DNA of 64,000 nucleotides from Marsupella aquatica. Taxonomy: Eukaryota; Marchantiophyta. Positions 37,001-50,390 of this stretch are shown piece after piece. Each line of letters opens with the position of its first letter. The first letter of the stretch is position 1. The stretch is taken from the NCBI GenBank assembly GCA_973895155.1, contig OZ316897.1:2232001-2296000 (forward strand), given 5' to 3'. The position numbers were made by a program, and so were the translations under genes. Under the pieces are notes generated by a model, which saw only the letters and a list, made by a program, of their open reading frames with translations, had not been told where the DNA came from and did not search any database.

Positions 37001-40000
37001 CTCCAGCCATTTTCTGATCTCGTATGTAGTGAGTACGAGAGGGTTGAAAGTACTTGGTGTCACTATTTGATTGGCAAGTTGCAGTTATCTTTGATGCATC
37101 CCCTTCCTGTCCCTGAAGGCTTTCACAGCAACAAGCTCTGCTGCAGTTCCTGCCCTGAAGGTGGAATTCACCATGCGGTTGACGTATCGAAGTCCTATGT
37201 TTGGGTACGATTATCAAGATCGAGGCGGGGAAACTCCAGCTGCAGAGTCAAAAGCAGATTACGACGGCGAATCACCAAACGAACCTGCATGGGACGAAGA
37301 TCTTCCCTGGGGAGAGTGGCATTCTGTTGATGACCCCATTAAGGGTACGGTAGCTTTTGTTGTCTCTGTCCTGCACTTATTCTGTCTCTGTGTCCGTGAC
37401 GTGTGTTGTTATGTGTAATTTGTTTTGTCTAAAGTTTTCTTTGGTGCGTGATATTCTTATGTAGCTTAGCTTCAATTTGCAGAACTTCTTCTCTCGTTGG
37501 AAAGATTCTGGACGTGTCCCTCCAGAAACTTGCACAGAGGTTGCTACTCCGTTGCAATCTGTTGTGTTTGGCCATTTAGTGGTACCCGCCCCCGCCAAGG
37601 GTTTGACATTATTGCCCGGCTGTTGTGATCCAGGTTTTGAATTGATTGCAATTTTCACCAGCAGGTTTGTGAGCAGTCCAGAAGAAATGGCAGAATTTGA
37701 AAATGCCTCCACTTTTGCTGCCGACAAGTGGTCGCTTATTCCTGTATTTGTAGGGAAAAAGTAAGTGTTTCAGTTACTAGGCAATTGTTGCGACATTGTC
37801 CTTCGCACTAGAAAGGGCAAGTAAATAAGTGAAAGAATTCTGGGGCTCCAATTGCTGACTGGTACACAGAATGAATGAATGAAAAGTCTACGTGGACCCA
37901 AACGGGCCACACGACGAGAACAGTACTAGGACTTCCTAGTCTGAAGAGTGAATCTTTTATTGGTAAATATGTGGATCTAAGAACAACAAGTTTCTAAATC
38001 GTGCTGCTTGTAGTTTTCAAGAGAGATCTTGTCCAGATCTTGTCCAGCAGGGACAGGCGACCAACTGTCCTCCTAATGTGACCAATCTGAACTAGTATCT
38101 TTGCCTTCACAGTACCGTTGCGACTGGATCAGTCTTATGGTGCTAGACATGTGGTTCACATCCCTCAGACTTACAGCATTGTTAATTCAATATAGACCAG
38201 TGTATCTTCAACGCTGGGCCTATAATGATGTATTTTAGAGTTAGTTTTTCCGTTTGATGTCTTAATATAGTTTTCACCAAGCAGGGAGGACAGTCAGCGT
38301 GAAGAGGGATTCACTGGGCGTCTTGAAGCTCTGGTCAATGCATTTTTTGTAGCTGGAGAAGCGCAATTCATGGATGACTTCGCAAATGGTGCGTATAAGT
38401 CGGTTTCATATATTTTTTGGAGAAGTCTTTAGCCAAATGTACAAATTTTATACTTAAAGAGCGTTGTGGGGATTAGGAGTTAGCACCTGTATAATGCTGA
38501 TCGTTATATTATTGATTTGTGAAGTGGTGAAGCCGGATATGGATCTGTTGCTTGAAGCATTTACAGTACCACCACCAAGTGTCCTTGAGCGAGTTCTTAA
38601 AGATCTCTTCTACGCAGGTATTTGTGGCTCTTTGCTGTCTCACATCTTGTTTCTAATTTATTAGACCGTTTCTCTCATGGAGCAGAAAGGTAGGAATGAT
38701 GGAGCGTATCACTGCATTTAATAAACAAGATGTTATTTGCAGCGGTGATACCGTCCGGTGATGGGTTCTCTTTCAAAACTTTTGGTATATCTGTGAAGGG
38801 AGCACCACGTGATTCCCTCTTTGGTCGATTTTCCCTTCAAGCGTTGCGTTTCGGAAGTTGTAACATACGTGGTATGTATATCTCAATTTGATGATAACCA
38901 TTTGGCTACTCTTTTTGTGAAATTATCATCACGTCTATTGATGTGCTGGACCTCATGTACGGAAAGACTGAGTTATGGACAGTGGTTTTGACAAATCATT
39001 GTTCTTTTCTTGTCCAGCTATCTCGGACCTCTGGTTAGAATTTCTGCGAGAGGTTCGCTGGTGTTGGGATGAGTGCCAGCCTTTGCCAAGGGTCTCACCT
39101 GATGAGCCTCCCGACCTTTCAGCTTGTTTGTTACATCAAAAATTACAATTGGTACTATAATCTGTCTCAATAATCTCGTGTATGCTTCTGCAAACGTTTT
39201 GATGCTCTAATAGTGATCCGAATCACATGAGAATGTGTGAGTTTCGCTATGTCAAAATTGAAGGGGTCTTCGTAATAGAGCTGTTGCTCCTAAGTTTGCA
39301 ACAGTATGGGGCACATTTTTAGTGTTCCGAGAATCTTACGCAATAGATCCGCACTCAAAAACCTTTCTCATTTGATCTCTCACACAGCCCTCAATCTAAT
39401 CAACTTAATTTCTGGTGAGAGGAAGTTCTAAGCGTTCTGATTCAATCTAGAATAGTTATGCTGAAGCGGGAGTATGAATGTGTCTTGACAGTAAGGAAAA
39501 CATCTTTCACAGTGAACATGATTACTGTAAAAAACTTCCACCAGTGACATATGATGGGGTCGGCTCGGTGATAGTTGAGTGGATACGATGCATGTAAAAT
39601 TTGCAAGCATGAATTGCTGCGTCTCATCTAAGTATCTTGTGCCAATCGTCAGCTGGCAATGTGCATAAAAATCAAGGCAGAGGAGGCAGTCAAGAAATCA
39701 GCTTCTGATCAGCAGGACCCTTATGGAATGGAGAGCCAAAATAAGGCAACCACGAGTGACGATAAGATTCATGATCAGGTTTGAGTCTTGGCTCTGTTTA
39801 TCGAGTAATTCCTTTGATTCATAGTGTTTAGCCACTATGTAAGTTTACAACGTAGTCTGAATTCAAGTGAGTTTATGGTTTGCTAAATATTTTCTGTTCT
39901 GTCTTCTTGTTTTTCTGCTGAATTTGCGTGTAGGATATAAACGATCCCACTGAGTTGGTACCCGAGGCACCGGATTCAGGCCCAGCCGAAGCTTTCGAAG

Positions 40001-43000
40001 AAACCTTACCAAGTTTTCCATCTCAAAGGTGTTCCGTTTACCCACTAGTGTCGGGGAATGTTACACTTTACCCCAGGCATCTACTATCTTCATCCCGCAA
40101 TAAGCCCGGCCGTTGATGCAGTAGGATGATAGAAACATTAAGATTGTGACACATCATCTAGATGGGGTGGTTTCAGTGATTTGGAGTGAATTAAGTAAAA
40201 TCTTGGGGTGAATTGCGCGTCCCCCTTACTTTTTGCGCTTTGATATTTAACCAGAACTAAGACAAGCAAAGTGGTCCATGCTGTCAAACACATTGATGTT
40301 GGATTCAAGTGGAGTGATTTATATGTCATTTCTAGGATAGCGAGCAAAATTGGCGTTCGTAGTTAACTTAATGTTGCATAGACAAGAGTCTCCAAGTATT
40401 ATTTTGAGAATTCTTAATTTTCGTGTCTGGTGCAGCTCTGTAGATGAAATGGAAAGCTTGTTCAGTCCACCTCCTCAGGAGACGAAGCCAAGCCCAAAGG
40501 AAGTCCCTAAATCTTTGCCGGAGCAAGTCCCTACGTTTGTGCAAAGTACTCCTGTTACTGAAGTCTGGCATTCCAGTGATGATGAAGAGCCATGGGAACC
40601 ATTGGAACGAGTTGATATTCCGGAAGCCAAAGTGCGAAAAGAGAGAAGAGGCTCTGCTGGGCTCGTCAAAAATCTGATGTTACTGAAAGTGGAGGAGCCA
40701 ATGCATGCTCCTCTAGTGCAGGTTCAAAACATATACCCTCCAAGTTGGAAATGCTTTGTTGATCTAGCTATATTAAATGAGCCCTCTTAGTACCCCCCGC
40801 CGCCCCCCCGCCCCTCCCCCCCTTTTTAATGTGGATGTCGGAACGTGGCTGACAATCTTCAATCCCTTATTTCCAAGAATCTTGTGGGAATAGTTGTGAT
40901 TGATCAGCTGGGTCGTTCCAGTTTGTCCAAGGTTTCTTCACGAACCTGTGGATGGATGGGAATAGTTTGAATTCTTTTTGACTGAGATGCTTTCTTGCAA
41001 CGATCAGAGAACACCCGTGATGACTGAGGACATGCTACTGGAGCGAGAACAAGCAATTGCTTCATTAAGCCGATCCCCTTCTGTAAGTCTTATTTAGCCA
41101 GGACCTATCGGCAGTTATGTCATTTGTTCATTCTCTTTGTTCCATGCCTTCTCACAACTGAGAAGCAAGATTAGATGAAATCGCTCAAGAAGGAAAGAAT
41201 TAAGGAAACGGTAGGCTATCGATTTGTGAGCCTTACAATAGCATTTGCTTTACAACAAATTCGAGTGTTTTGAATTCATATCTTTGAGTGGGTTGTTGAA
41301 ATATCTATGCAGTGTCCAAGACTGAATGAGTAGAGGAATTGAGATGGAAATTTAAGGATATGACTAAAGACGGTGTCGTGGCAAAAACACTGCTCATGTA
41401 CTGAAGAGGTCATGTGTTGATTACTGTTTATCTTGCAGGAGAGAGTGGCACGTATTCGTCTTCAAACTGACATTCTGGCCTCAGGTTGGGATTATACATA
41501 ATCATTGCCAATCGAGTTGTTCGTTGACTTCAGAAAGGAAGTCTATATCTCATGTTGTGTGACCTCAATATGGAATGTGGCTTATCATGCCCTTGACGTG
41601 CTGTTAACAGATATGGGAGCATTCAAAGCCGCTAATCCAGGAGCAGTTCTTGAGGACTTTGTTCGGTGGCATTCTCCTCGTGATTGGTTAGAAGAGCGTG
41701 CCGATGGAGACGGGGAGATCTCAGGCAGCAGAAATGTTGAGTCTAGTGAAAGAACCTGGCCTCCTCGAGGACGACTTTCAAATCGTATGTCACAACCAGA
41801 CAATGTTTGGAATCAGACTTGGGATCAGAGTGCTCCAGAAGCTGCAGCAGAACAAAAGCTTCTCTTTGATTATAAGCGAGAGGGTGAAAAGGTACTCAAT
41901 ACTGTCTGACGTGTTCATCACTACTTAAAATTGTTACCAGGGATAACCCATCATAGAAGATTACTATAATGTTGTATGTGAGCTCTTATACTTTCAAGTA
42001 TGTCATTTGACAGGTGATACATTACTTGGACACGTTACGACCACAGCAGTTACTTGCGCAAATGCTTTGCACGGCCTTTATGGCTTCTGCTGATGCACTG
42101 CGAAGGACAAAGTCGGGCGACATGAAACGGTTACTTTCTGAGCTGGAAGAGTTGTATTCAACAATGAGCGTTGTTCTTGAGCCGTTGTCGAAATTTGAGA
42201 GGGCCGGTAAGTTTAGGCGTTGCAAAGCTGTCATTTCAGTGGCAGTGTGTTTGCTCAACTTAATTCTTAAGCATGACCAGATGAGCGTCAGTGCCAAGAG
42301 TCATTAGGTTCAGATTCTGCTCCATTGTTGAAAAGCTGGATTTTGAAGACTTTATTTGTCATAGTTGAACTCTAATGATCCATTTGCTTTTGGTGGGTTG
42401 GTAGATGTACCTCCGAAGGCGGAAGTTGATTCTTGGCGTTCAGATCTTCTACAGCTGTGCACGGTTTTTGGAAAAGTTGAAACAGATGTCTTTGTGGCCG
42501 CTTCCCTTTTCCAAAAACTCAAGATGACTCCATCGTTGATGACGGACTTGTTCACTAGTTTTCTGGATGATGGAGAACGATTAACAAACGCTCGTGTACA
42601 TAGTCAAAGCCCGTGGGAGGTTCGTTTATCCTGTTCCTCCGTTGGTCACCCAGGATCTTGTGGACGGTCTGATTTTTATAGATACCACTTCTGAACATCG
42701 TTCTCATTGAACCTTGCATAGGATTGTCTTCTTTCTCTTCTTCACTTTTTTTTATATGCCTTGTGGTAACTCCTGGATATCCATGTAAGTAGCACTAGTG
42801 TTGGTCACCAATTATGTGGTGGTAGAATGGGAGGCTGCACACTGTAATACAATGTCCATCTTCAAGAGGTCTGACTCTCTGATGCGGTTTAATTTTCTTT
42901 CTCTACAGGGAGGCTCAAATGAAAGAGAACTAGTTGCTGAGCTTTTTCCTGTTGCAAGCACTAGGCCGTCTTCGAGCAAGACCCAGAAGATGGGAAATTA

Positions 43001-43184
43001 TTTGAATGGAAGTGAACCCGATGTTCGAGAAGTGAAGTTCCACTGCTATGAAGAAGACCTCCGCCAGAGATGGAATAGGAGGAAGGAAAGAAAAGCTTAT
43101 AGTAAGACGATTTCACATCGTATGTATGCCTGTGGAACATCAGATGATTTACAAATTGCCCTCTCTGTTGTTACCAGAGACTAG
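34093..43184 (+). CDS. Rab3 GTPase-activating protein catalytic subunit
   Basis: Predicted 1014-residue homologue of RAB3GAP1; the animal protein, with RAB3GAP2, acts on Rab3/Rab18-type GTPases in membrane traffic and autophagy. Exons: 34093-34167, 34344-34387, 34494-34557, 35011-35128, 35529-35596, 35877-35974, 36356-36527, 37119-37344, 37634-37760, 38285-38388, 38525-38617, 38743-38871, 39018-39151, 39653-39778, 39934-40028, 40436-40721, 41008-41082, 41439-41484, 41611-41891, 42014-42206, 42405-42619, 42909-43184. Phase is kept at all 21 joins. Landmarks: FDDFTIASSWEKV near the start, DWPAFVPVHDPTRKAY, RFMHLEGLYELFVSK, WLEFLREVRWCWDECQPLP, the family signature AFKAANPGAVLEDFVRWHSP (exon 19), and a C-terminus KAYSKTISHRMYACGTSDD resembling the animal tail. 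The first exon encodes an acidic, Gly-rich leader. Starts of exons 8 and 11 are the least certain. Confidence 0.93.
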
Positions 43185-43463
43185 GTTAGTCTAATTGAAG
43201 GACCCTCATTGCACATAACGTTGTTTGTGGAGTTTTTTCTGTGAATTTGTATCCTGGTTTCTGTTCACTTTCCCGAATGGTGTGGGAACTTGCAAACTTT
43301 CACCTCAACTTGTAGCTAAGAGGCTCAGAAGCGCTTAAAGCCCCCCACTGTCCATGACAAAACCTGGATCCACCAGGTTTCACCATTTTTAGAATCATTT
43401 TCCTGTGGAGCAAAGTCTCACCCTAGAGGAGAGAAATGTGAAAAATCGAAAAGTCTTGGACAC

Positions 43464-43564
43464 TTCTCCTTTTATATGGACAGTGGTGGTTTAAGCGAAT
43501 ACAAGCAATGTCTATTCTCCTTTTATATGGACAGTAGTGGTTTAAGCGAATACAAGCAATGTCT
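43464..43564. repeat. 51-bp tandem duplication in the Rab3GAP 3' flank
   Basis: 'ttctccttttatatggacag' ... 'acaagcaatgtcta' occurs twice in direct tandem with one mismatch. It lies about 280 bp after the stop codon, possibly within the 3' UTR. Confidence 0.9.
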
Positions 43565-44742
43565 ATACCGCTGAGAACAAAAACTTGCAAACGGAGTCCA
43601 GTTCGCCAAGCATAGAATAGCTCAAGTGGGCTGGCACGTTATGGATTACATTGCTGCATTCAAACAAGGATTTTTGAATCAAAGGAGGCGGTGGAAAAAT
43701 GGCCTGTTAAGATATCATAATTAAGTTACTAGGGTTACTTACCTAACGCTAGTTAGGAACCTTGTACCCATTACTCTCATATATAAACACCCCAAGGAGA
43801 AGTTGGGGATGCAGTTGCAGATTGTATCGAACACGTTATCAGCACGCATTGACTCCCCGACATTGAGCAAGGCTGGCTATGGCAAATTGAATCTGAAGAA
43901 AATTGAGAAAAGAGGACAGAACTGAAAACGAAAGAGGCCGACTCAGGCAAAGGCGAATCCGTGAGCGAGCAGAAGCCAGGGTCGCACAGAAAGAAGAATC
44001 GAGAAAGACTGAAAAGGAGAAGCCAACAGAAGCACAAAGGAATCAACACAAGGACAGACCCGATCACAAAGGCTCAAAATCGAAAGCAATCAGACACGCA
44101 CAAGGGAATAAACAGACTGGAGGTCGACCTCGATCTCCCTAGCCAAAAGCTATCGAAAAGGAAGGCGAAAAGAAGCAGCCATTGACTGAGTGATTTGAAA
44201 TTTCTATAAGGTTTCAATTACTTTGACAGACAGCAACGTTCGATCAAGAAACAACCTCGAACATTATATCAGGCGAATCAGTTCAAAGAAGATAGAAAAT
44301 CGAAAAGGAGCAGAAAGCTGAGAACGAAGATAAGGACATCGCGGATCCATAAGGACGAAAGACGGGGACCTTCCGTGGATGAGGAGGAGCCCACCTGCCA
44401 CAGTAGTCATGAGGCGGGGTCAAGATTGTTCGATGGAAGTAAAGGCGCAGATTCTGAGAGAGAACGGTAGAGCAGAGAAAGGCGAAAATTGATAAGAAGA
44501 AAATAGATGAGGACAGGTTCAAAAGAAGTAGAAACGAGAATAAAAGGAAGAATTGATAAGGAACGCAACAGTGATTCAAAAGAAAGGCGCATGCAGCCAA
44601 ACGAAGACAGCATGGGATCAAAAAAGATAATCGAAAATTAAGATCAAAGCAGTAGACGGAGAACAAGGAGAAGAAGAAACTGAACAAAGACAGGCAGCAT
44701 AGAGACGAACACTCACTACAATCAGTGTGCGAACGATGACGA

Positions 44743-44815
44743 AGAACAGACAGAAAAGACTATCTACTTTTCACGGACGAAGAACAGACAGAAAAGACTA
44801 TCTACTTTTCACTGG
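44743..44815. repeat. 40-bp tandem duplication in the Copia leader
   Basis: 'gacgaagaacagacagaaaa' followed by 'gactatctacttttcac' occurs twice in a row within the untranslated leader of the Copia element. Confidence 0.9.
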
Positions 44816-45225
44816 GGCAACATGATACTGTAGGCACAATATAGAAACATGAAGTTCACAAAATATTATGAATTTATAGCTCACATGTCACTAGCCTAGA
44901 GCCATCAGGAGTTACTATTGAAGAACTCGAAGATGCTACCCCCGGGAACCCTGCCATCACCCCCAACCACTGAGACAAACTTCGGAACGCCTTCCAGCAG
45001 CAGAGGAGGCCAACGGGGCGGCTTCGTCGCAACGGTAAAGGACTGGCCTTCAGAGGAGGAAGACAGTTCGGAGGCGGAAGATCTACCTACCTTAGGGGGA
45101 GAGGCAGAGGCTGCGGACAAGGAAGACCAAGCTTCACCCACACCCGTGGAGGAACGGGAAGACCAGGAAGACCAGCCCAATGGGGCAGTTCTTCCCGATA
45201 GTACTCAGGAAGACCCGCTATGGAA

Positions 45226-48200
45226 TGCTTTCGATGCGGCACCAAGGGCCACCCACAGAAACTTGCCGCATACCCGCACATCTCGTAGAATTGTACCAAT
45301 AGAATAGAAATAATAGAACTCAGGAGGCATATCATGGCACTTTTCTAGAGCAAGACGAGCATCTAGAAAACTATACCCATGATGAGACCATCCCTGAGAC
45401 ACATATGATTACACATCAACAGGATTTATTACCTTTGGACGACATTAGAACGTGCATTGTAGATAGCGACAGGTCCCACACTATATTAAAGTGCAAGGAC
45501 TATTTCACTCACATTAGTACTCCATCCCATAGAAACATGACTACTATCGTGGGGAGCAACCAGATAGAAGAAGGTAACAGACCCACCACAATCATGTTAC
45601 CTCAGGGCACTCCTATCTATATTAAATCCGCTATATACGCACCTAATGCCACAAGAAACTTGATTAGTTTCAAGGACATTAGAGATAACGGATTCCATAT
45701 CCACACTAGCACAGATAAAAACCAGGAAGTAATTCATATTTTAAAGAATACTTCCTATGGAATGCAAATAAAAGAAACACTTTTCACGTATCCGTTGGGT
45801 TTCTATGTCACACAATTGAATGCTTTTCATTCCACCACGCATGAGATGTCACTATATGACCTTTGGCATACGAGGCTTGGACACCCTGGCATGACCATGT
45901 TTCAAAAGATGAAAATAGTAACCCACAGAATACCACAAAACGCACGCCCAACGAACCATTGATAGTCAGTCTTGCATGGCATGTTCTCAAGGAAAGTTAA
46001 TCCTTCCGTCTCCAAGACCATCCATGAAATGCCTAGATTCTTGGAATGAGTGCATGCAGACGTATGTGGCCCTATTGAACCACCAAGCAAACCATTTTGA
46101 TTTTTCCTAGTCATTATTGACGCATCCTCGAAATGGTCGCAAGTTTCATTGCTTTCCACACGAAACAAGGTTTTTCCAAGATTTTTAGCACACATCCTCA
46201 AGCTAAAAGCCCAATTCCCCGAAAATCCTATCAAGTCGATTAGGGCTGATAATGCAGGCAAATTCACTTCGTAAACATTCAAAGACTTTTGCATGGCGCG
46301 CTATAGGGTTAGACACTCAATAGGGGTACCTCACGTCCATTACTAAAATGGCATCGCTAAATCTATCATTAAGAGAATACAGATGATACCAAGACCCATG
46401 CTTATGCAGATGTAGTTACCCACAATTGCCTGAGGTCACGTTGTACTACATACAACAACTTTACTTAAATATCGCCCATCGGCGTACAACGACCAAACTC
46501 CACACCACCTAGCCTTTGGAGTAGATCCTGACTTATCACATGTCAGGACTTTTGTTTGCCAAGTAATAGTCCCCATAATAGGACCCAAACGTACCAAGAT
46601 GGGACCTCAAAGACAAAAAGGCATATATGTTGGTTTTGAGTCACCATCCATAATTAGGTACTTAGAACCATCAACTGCCGATGTCTTTCAAGCGAGGTTC
46701 TCTGACTGCCATTTTTATGAGAACTTTTTCCCCAAATTGTTTGAAGGGAAACCATAATTTGAACGACCTCGTAACCTAGAATTATGATGGCGGACTCAGT
46801 CCACTATTTGGAATGATCCACGGACACGACAATGCGAAGAAGAAGTCCACAGGATATTGCAATTAACAAAGACTGTGGAGCAAAATAATGCTAGACGCAT
46901 TTACAGATATTGCGCAGGTGATCAGATCACACATCCCTATCGCAAATGCTCCCGCACGTCTACAAGAATCCACACAATTGGCCACGGACCAACCACCAAG
47001 AGCAAAATGTGGACGTCCTTTGAGATCTAAAGATACCCAACCAAGGCAAAGAAAAATAACCACAACAATATCACTTGTAATACCAGAAATGATACCTACA
47101 TCAACATCCTATGGAAATCCCCAAAAATAAAGAAATCTCAATTCATTACATGAATACTAGGACTGTCTGGAATAGAAATAATATTCCCATGGACGACAAC
47201 TTTGCCTACCACATTTCCCAAAACATCACGAATACACAACCTGACCCTAAAACGACCAGTGAGGCACAGAAAAGCCTAGATTGGTCAGAATGGGACAAGA
47301 CAATTAATTCAGAATTGGATTCACTGACTAAACGCCAAGTGTTTGGACCTATTGTCCCGGCACCACAAGATACCCACTTAACAGATTACAAGTGGACATT
47401 CGTGAAAAAGAGAAACGCCCAATGAAGGCCAAGTTGCAAGATATAAAGCATGCCTTGTCGCAAAAGAATACACACAAATACCTAGGCATGACTTTGATTT
47501 GACATACGCACTAGTGATAGATGCAATAAGCTATCAATACCTAGTTGGCTTTTCCCTAGGCCATCGACTAATGATGCGTCAGATGGATATCGTAACATTA
47601 TATTTATATGGATTACTGGATACCACCATATACATGAGAGTACCCCAAAATTAATAAGAAACACACATATCATATTGAGGGGGAGCATAAGACAAAGCAA
47701 AACCCATCTACATCCACATCTCTACCTTACACCACTAAAAGACCCCAGGAAGGGAAAACGGGGCATGGTGGATCTATAGTCCTTTAGAAACCATGGAGTG
47801 GACCTATTGTCCTTCCTAAGAGTGGACCTATTGTCCCTCCAGTACATAAATCCATGCCTCTGGCCAAGGATGGATATGTTATTCAGATCATGAGATTTTT
47901 ATATGGACTAAAGCAAAATGGAAGAATGTGGTATCAGAGGTTTAGAGATGAAATGTTGAATATGGGTTTTACTAATGAAGATATTGCTCCCTGTGTATTC
48001 ATTATAAAACATGATGAAGAATTTTTAATAATCGCCATCTACGTAGATGACATTAACCTATTTGGACACTTAAACCTATTACAACACACCATTAAGATAC
48101 TAAACCGCGTATTTGAAATGAAAGACTTAGACCAAACCCACTAATGTTTGGGCCTACAATTTGAACACCTACTTGATGGTATACTTTTACACCAGAGCAC

Positions 48201-49035
48201 TTACACTACAAAAATCCTCAAACAATTCAATATGGACAAGGCGCATCCTCTAACTTCTCCTATGGAAGTATGATCTCTAGACAGAGACAAGGATGCATTC
48301 AGATTGAGAAATGAAAACGAACCACTACTCGGTCCTGAAAAACCCTACTTATCAGCAATAGGAGCACTCCTATTTTTAGCTAACCAAACAAGACCAAACA
48401 TTTCTTTTGTAGTAAACCTACTAGCCAGACACAGTGCACAACCTACCATACGTCACTGGAATGACATAAAAAGAATAATGCGTTACCTCCAAGGAACTAT
48501 TGATATGTGACTATATTTTCCTAATAACACTGATAAAACCTTAATAGGCTACGCGGACGCTGGATATCTACCAGACCCAGATGACGCTAAATCATAGACT
48601 CTTTACATATTTTAATATGGTACTATAGTCATTTCTTGGAAAAGCACTAAACAAACACTAACATGCACTTCATCTAACCACGCCGAGATTATTGCATTAT
48701 ATGAAGCTAGCAGAGAATGTATTTGGCTAAGAAGAGTAACCGACCCTATTAATACAAACTACGGCTTACCGGCACTTACCAAAACTACTACACTATTCAA
48801 AGACAATCAAGCATGTGTTGAACAGGTCTCGAAAGGATTCATCAAAGGAGACCGCATCAAGCATATCGCGCCAAAATTCTTCTTCACCCACGAACAACAA
48901 GGAGACACCATTCAAGTGAAGACGATTGAGAGCAAAAACAACCATGCAGATTTATTCACAAAAGCCTTGCTTCCAACACTACATACTATTCATTGTCAAG
49001 GCATAGGCTTACGCAAACTATCAAAACTCAAAGAT
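45226..49035 (+). pseudogene. Copia gag-pol remnant
   Basis: A degenerate CCHC knuckle CFRCGTKGH lies at 45226 onward, with the last Cys replaced. The protease site is CIVDSDRSH at about 45455 where Copia has an Asp-Ser-Gly triad, so it looks dead. LWHTRLGHPG of the GAG-pre-integrase domain is near 45862. Integrase blocks ADVCGPI, IDASSKWS and RADNAGKF follow, with stops. The reverse transcriptase spans about 47280-48150 with FLYGLKQ and the YVDD catalytic motif at 48040-48051. RNase H (GYADAGYLPDPDD, HAEIIALYEASRECIWLRRV, HADLFTKALL) runs to 49035. Frame changes and at least eight stops separate these blocks. Confidence 0.9.
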
Positions 49036-49728
49036 TAAAAATAATACCTAACTCTAGATAGCCATAAACTCTTGTACTCTTATTTGTAAAGGTGGTTGTA
49101 CTCTTTCCCTCGTAGGAGTATGAGAGGGTTTTAACGAGGCAACACCTCCATAAAAACAAAGTACAATATATAAGACTTTTGTTGGAGAACTTAACTAATA
49201 TAGAGTTGCTTGCATTACTCTCATAATACAATCAAGGGGGAGTGTTAAGATATCATAGTTAAGTTACTAGGGTTACTTACCTAACCCTAGTTAGGAACCT
49301 TGTACCCATGATTACTCTCATATATAAACACCCCACGGAGAAGTTGGGGATGCAGTTGCGGATTGTATCAAACAGTTACTGAATTATTATCTGGTTGGAC
49401 AAAGATTTATATCACCGATCAAACACAAGAGAAACTCCAATCATGAGATGGTCATGGAGCAATTGGTAAACCTGTCGGTCAAGCACATATTTTCGCCAAC
49501 ACTTACAACAGCAAGAGGTCCATCCAGAACCTTACCTTGCATTCCATTACTACAAGGGGTGCAACTGGGTACTCTCTTCACATGCGGCCCCGACTCCACC
49601 AACTCTCACTGGGCTGGCACGGTATGGATTTCAAATGCAGTGCAGTACTCCCGGCACTACTCCACCCCCATTCCCATTTTCACCCCCACCCCTAATTTGA
49701 TGATTGCCCCCTAAGTAGTTGAACACAA

Positions 49729-50077
49729 TGTTAGGATTTACTCTTAAATAGGTCTAGAGTTACGACTGTACCGTAATTAAGGCTAACCTTAGTTGTAAAC
49801 TTGGTTAGGTTAGTAATGCTGTGCACACTCTATTTAACCAAGCGGTTTGCTTGGAGTGTGGGAACTCAGGCTCATTGTTACGGAGCTAGTTGAGTGATAG
49901 AGAGAGCTTGCGCTGTGGATGCTTGGTATGGCCTGTCGGCCTAGAGTGCAGTAAAATTCATGTATGTTCATGTGGACGTAGCCTCATGTGGAGGTGAACC
50001 ATGTATCTCTATGTGTCGACTCTTGTGCGTTTGATGGTTCATGGGCTTGCCATTGCAATTGTCGTCTATGCTCAACA
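49729..50077 (+). mobile_element. Solo LTR (349 bp), diverged family A
   Basis: Starts TGTTAGGATTTACTC and ends CTATGCTCAACA. The right two thirds match the LTRs at 8917 and 20164, while the left third differs. Flanks cacaa (49724-49728) and cagaa (50078-50082) agree at four of five bases, consistent with an aged target duplication. Confidence 0.85.
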
Positions 50078-50128
50078 CAGAATAGAGATCAAGACAATAA
50101 AGAATTCTGGTTCATTTTTGCCTATCTG

Positions 50129-50390
50129 TAACTTTTCTGTTTTGTCCCTATTGAGAGTTTTGTGTCACTCTACATAGTAGCCCTCAAAAATATCTTTGCA
50201 TTGTGCTTTACTAGTAAGATAACTTTTCTGTTTTGTCCCTATTGAAAGTTTTGCGTCACTCTACATAGTAGCCCTCAAAAATATCTTTGCATTGTGCTTT
50301 ACTAGTAAGATATTTTCAAACGAGAAGGCTTACACAGTAGCCCTCAAAAGTTATCTTAGAATTGTGCTTTACTAGTAAGATATTTTCAAG
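50129..50390. repeat. 91-bp tandem repeat, about 2.5 copies
   Basis: 'aacttttctgttttgtccct' ... 'tgtgctttactagtaagata' occurs twice in full and then as a partial third copy from about 50330. Located right of the solo LTR. Confidence 0.9.

Larger units (their letters stand above)
43705..49374 (+). mobile_element. Copia LTR retrotransposon, defective
   Basis: 5' LTR 43705-43833 (129 bp) and 3' LTR 49243-49374 (132 bp) both begin TGTTAAGATATCATA and end AACA. They differ at about five bases plus one 3-bp indel. A primer-binding-type motif 'cgttatcagcacg' follows the 5' LTR and a purine tract 'aaggggga' precedes the 3' LTR. The flanks (tggcc / gttac) do not form a 5-bp duplication. The leader contains a 40-bp tandem duplication. 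Domains in Copia order: degenerate zinc knuckle, protease, GAG-pre-integrase, integrase, reverse transcriptase, RNase H. Many stops make it non-autonomous. Confidence 0.93.

Noticed and set aside
37477-37633. Extending Rab3GAP exon 9 leftward to the ORF start at 37477
   Set aside because: Phase 1 after exon 8 needs the acceptor at 37633, which gives the conserved KGFELIAIF join; the upstream ORF part is intron.
43777-44687. ORFs on both strands between the Copia 5' LTR and gag
   Set aside because: Lys/Arg/Glu-rich or the hydrophobic antisense mirror; untranslated leader composition, no domain.
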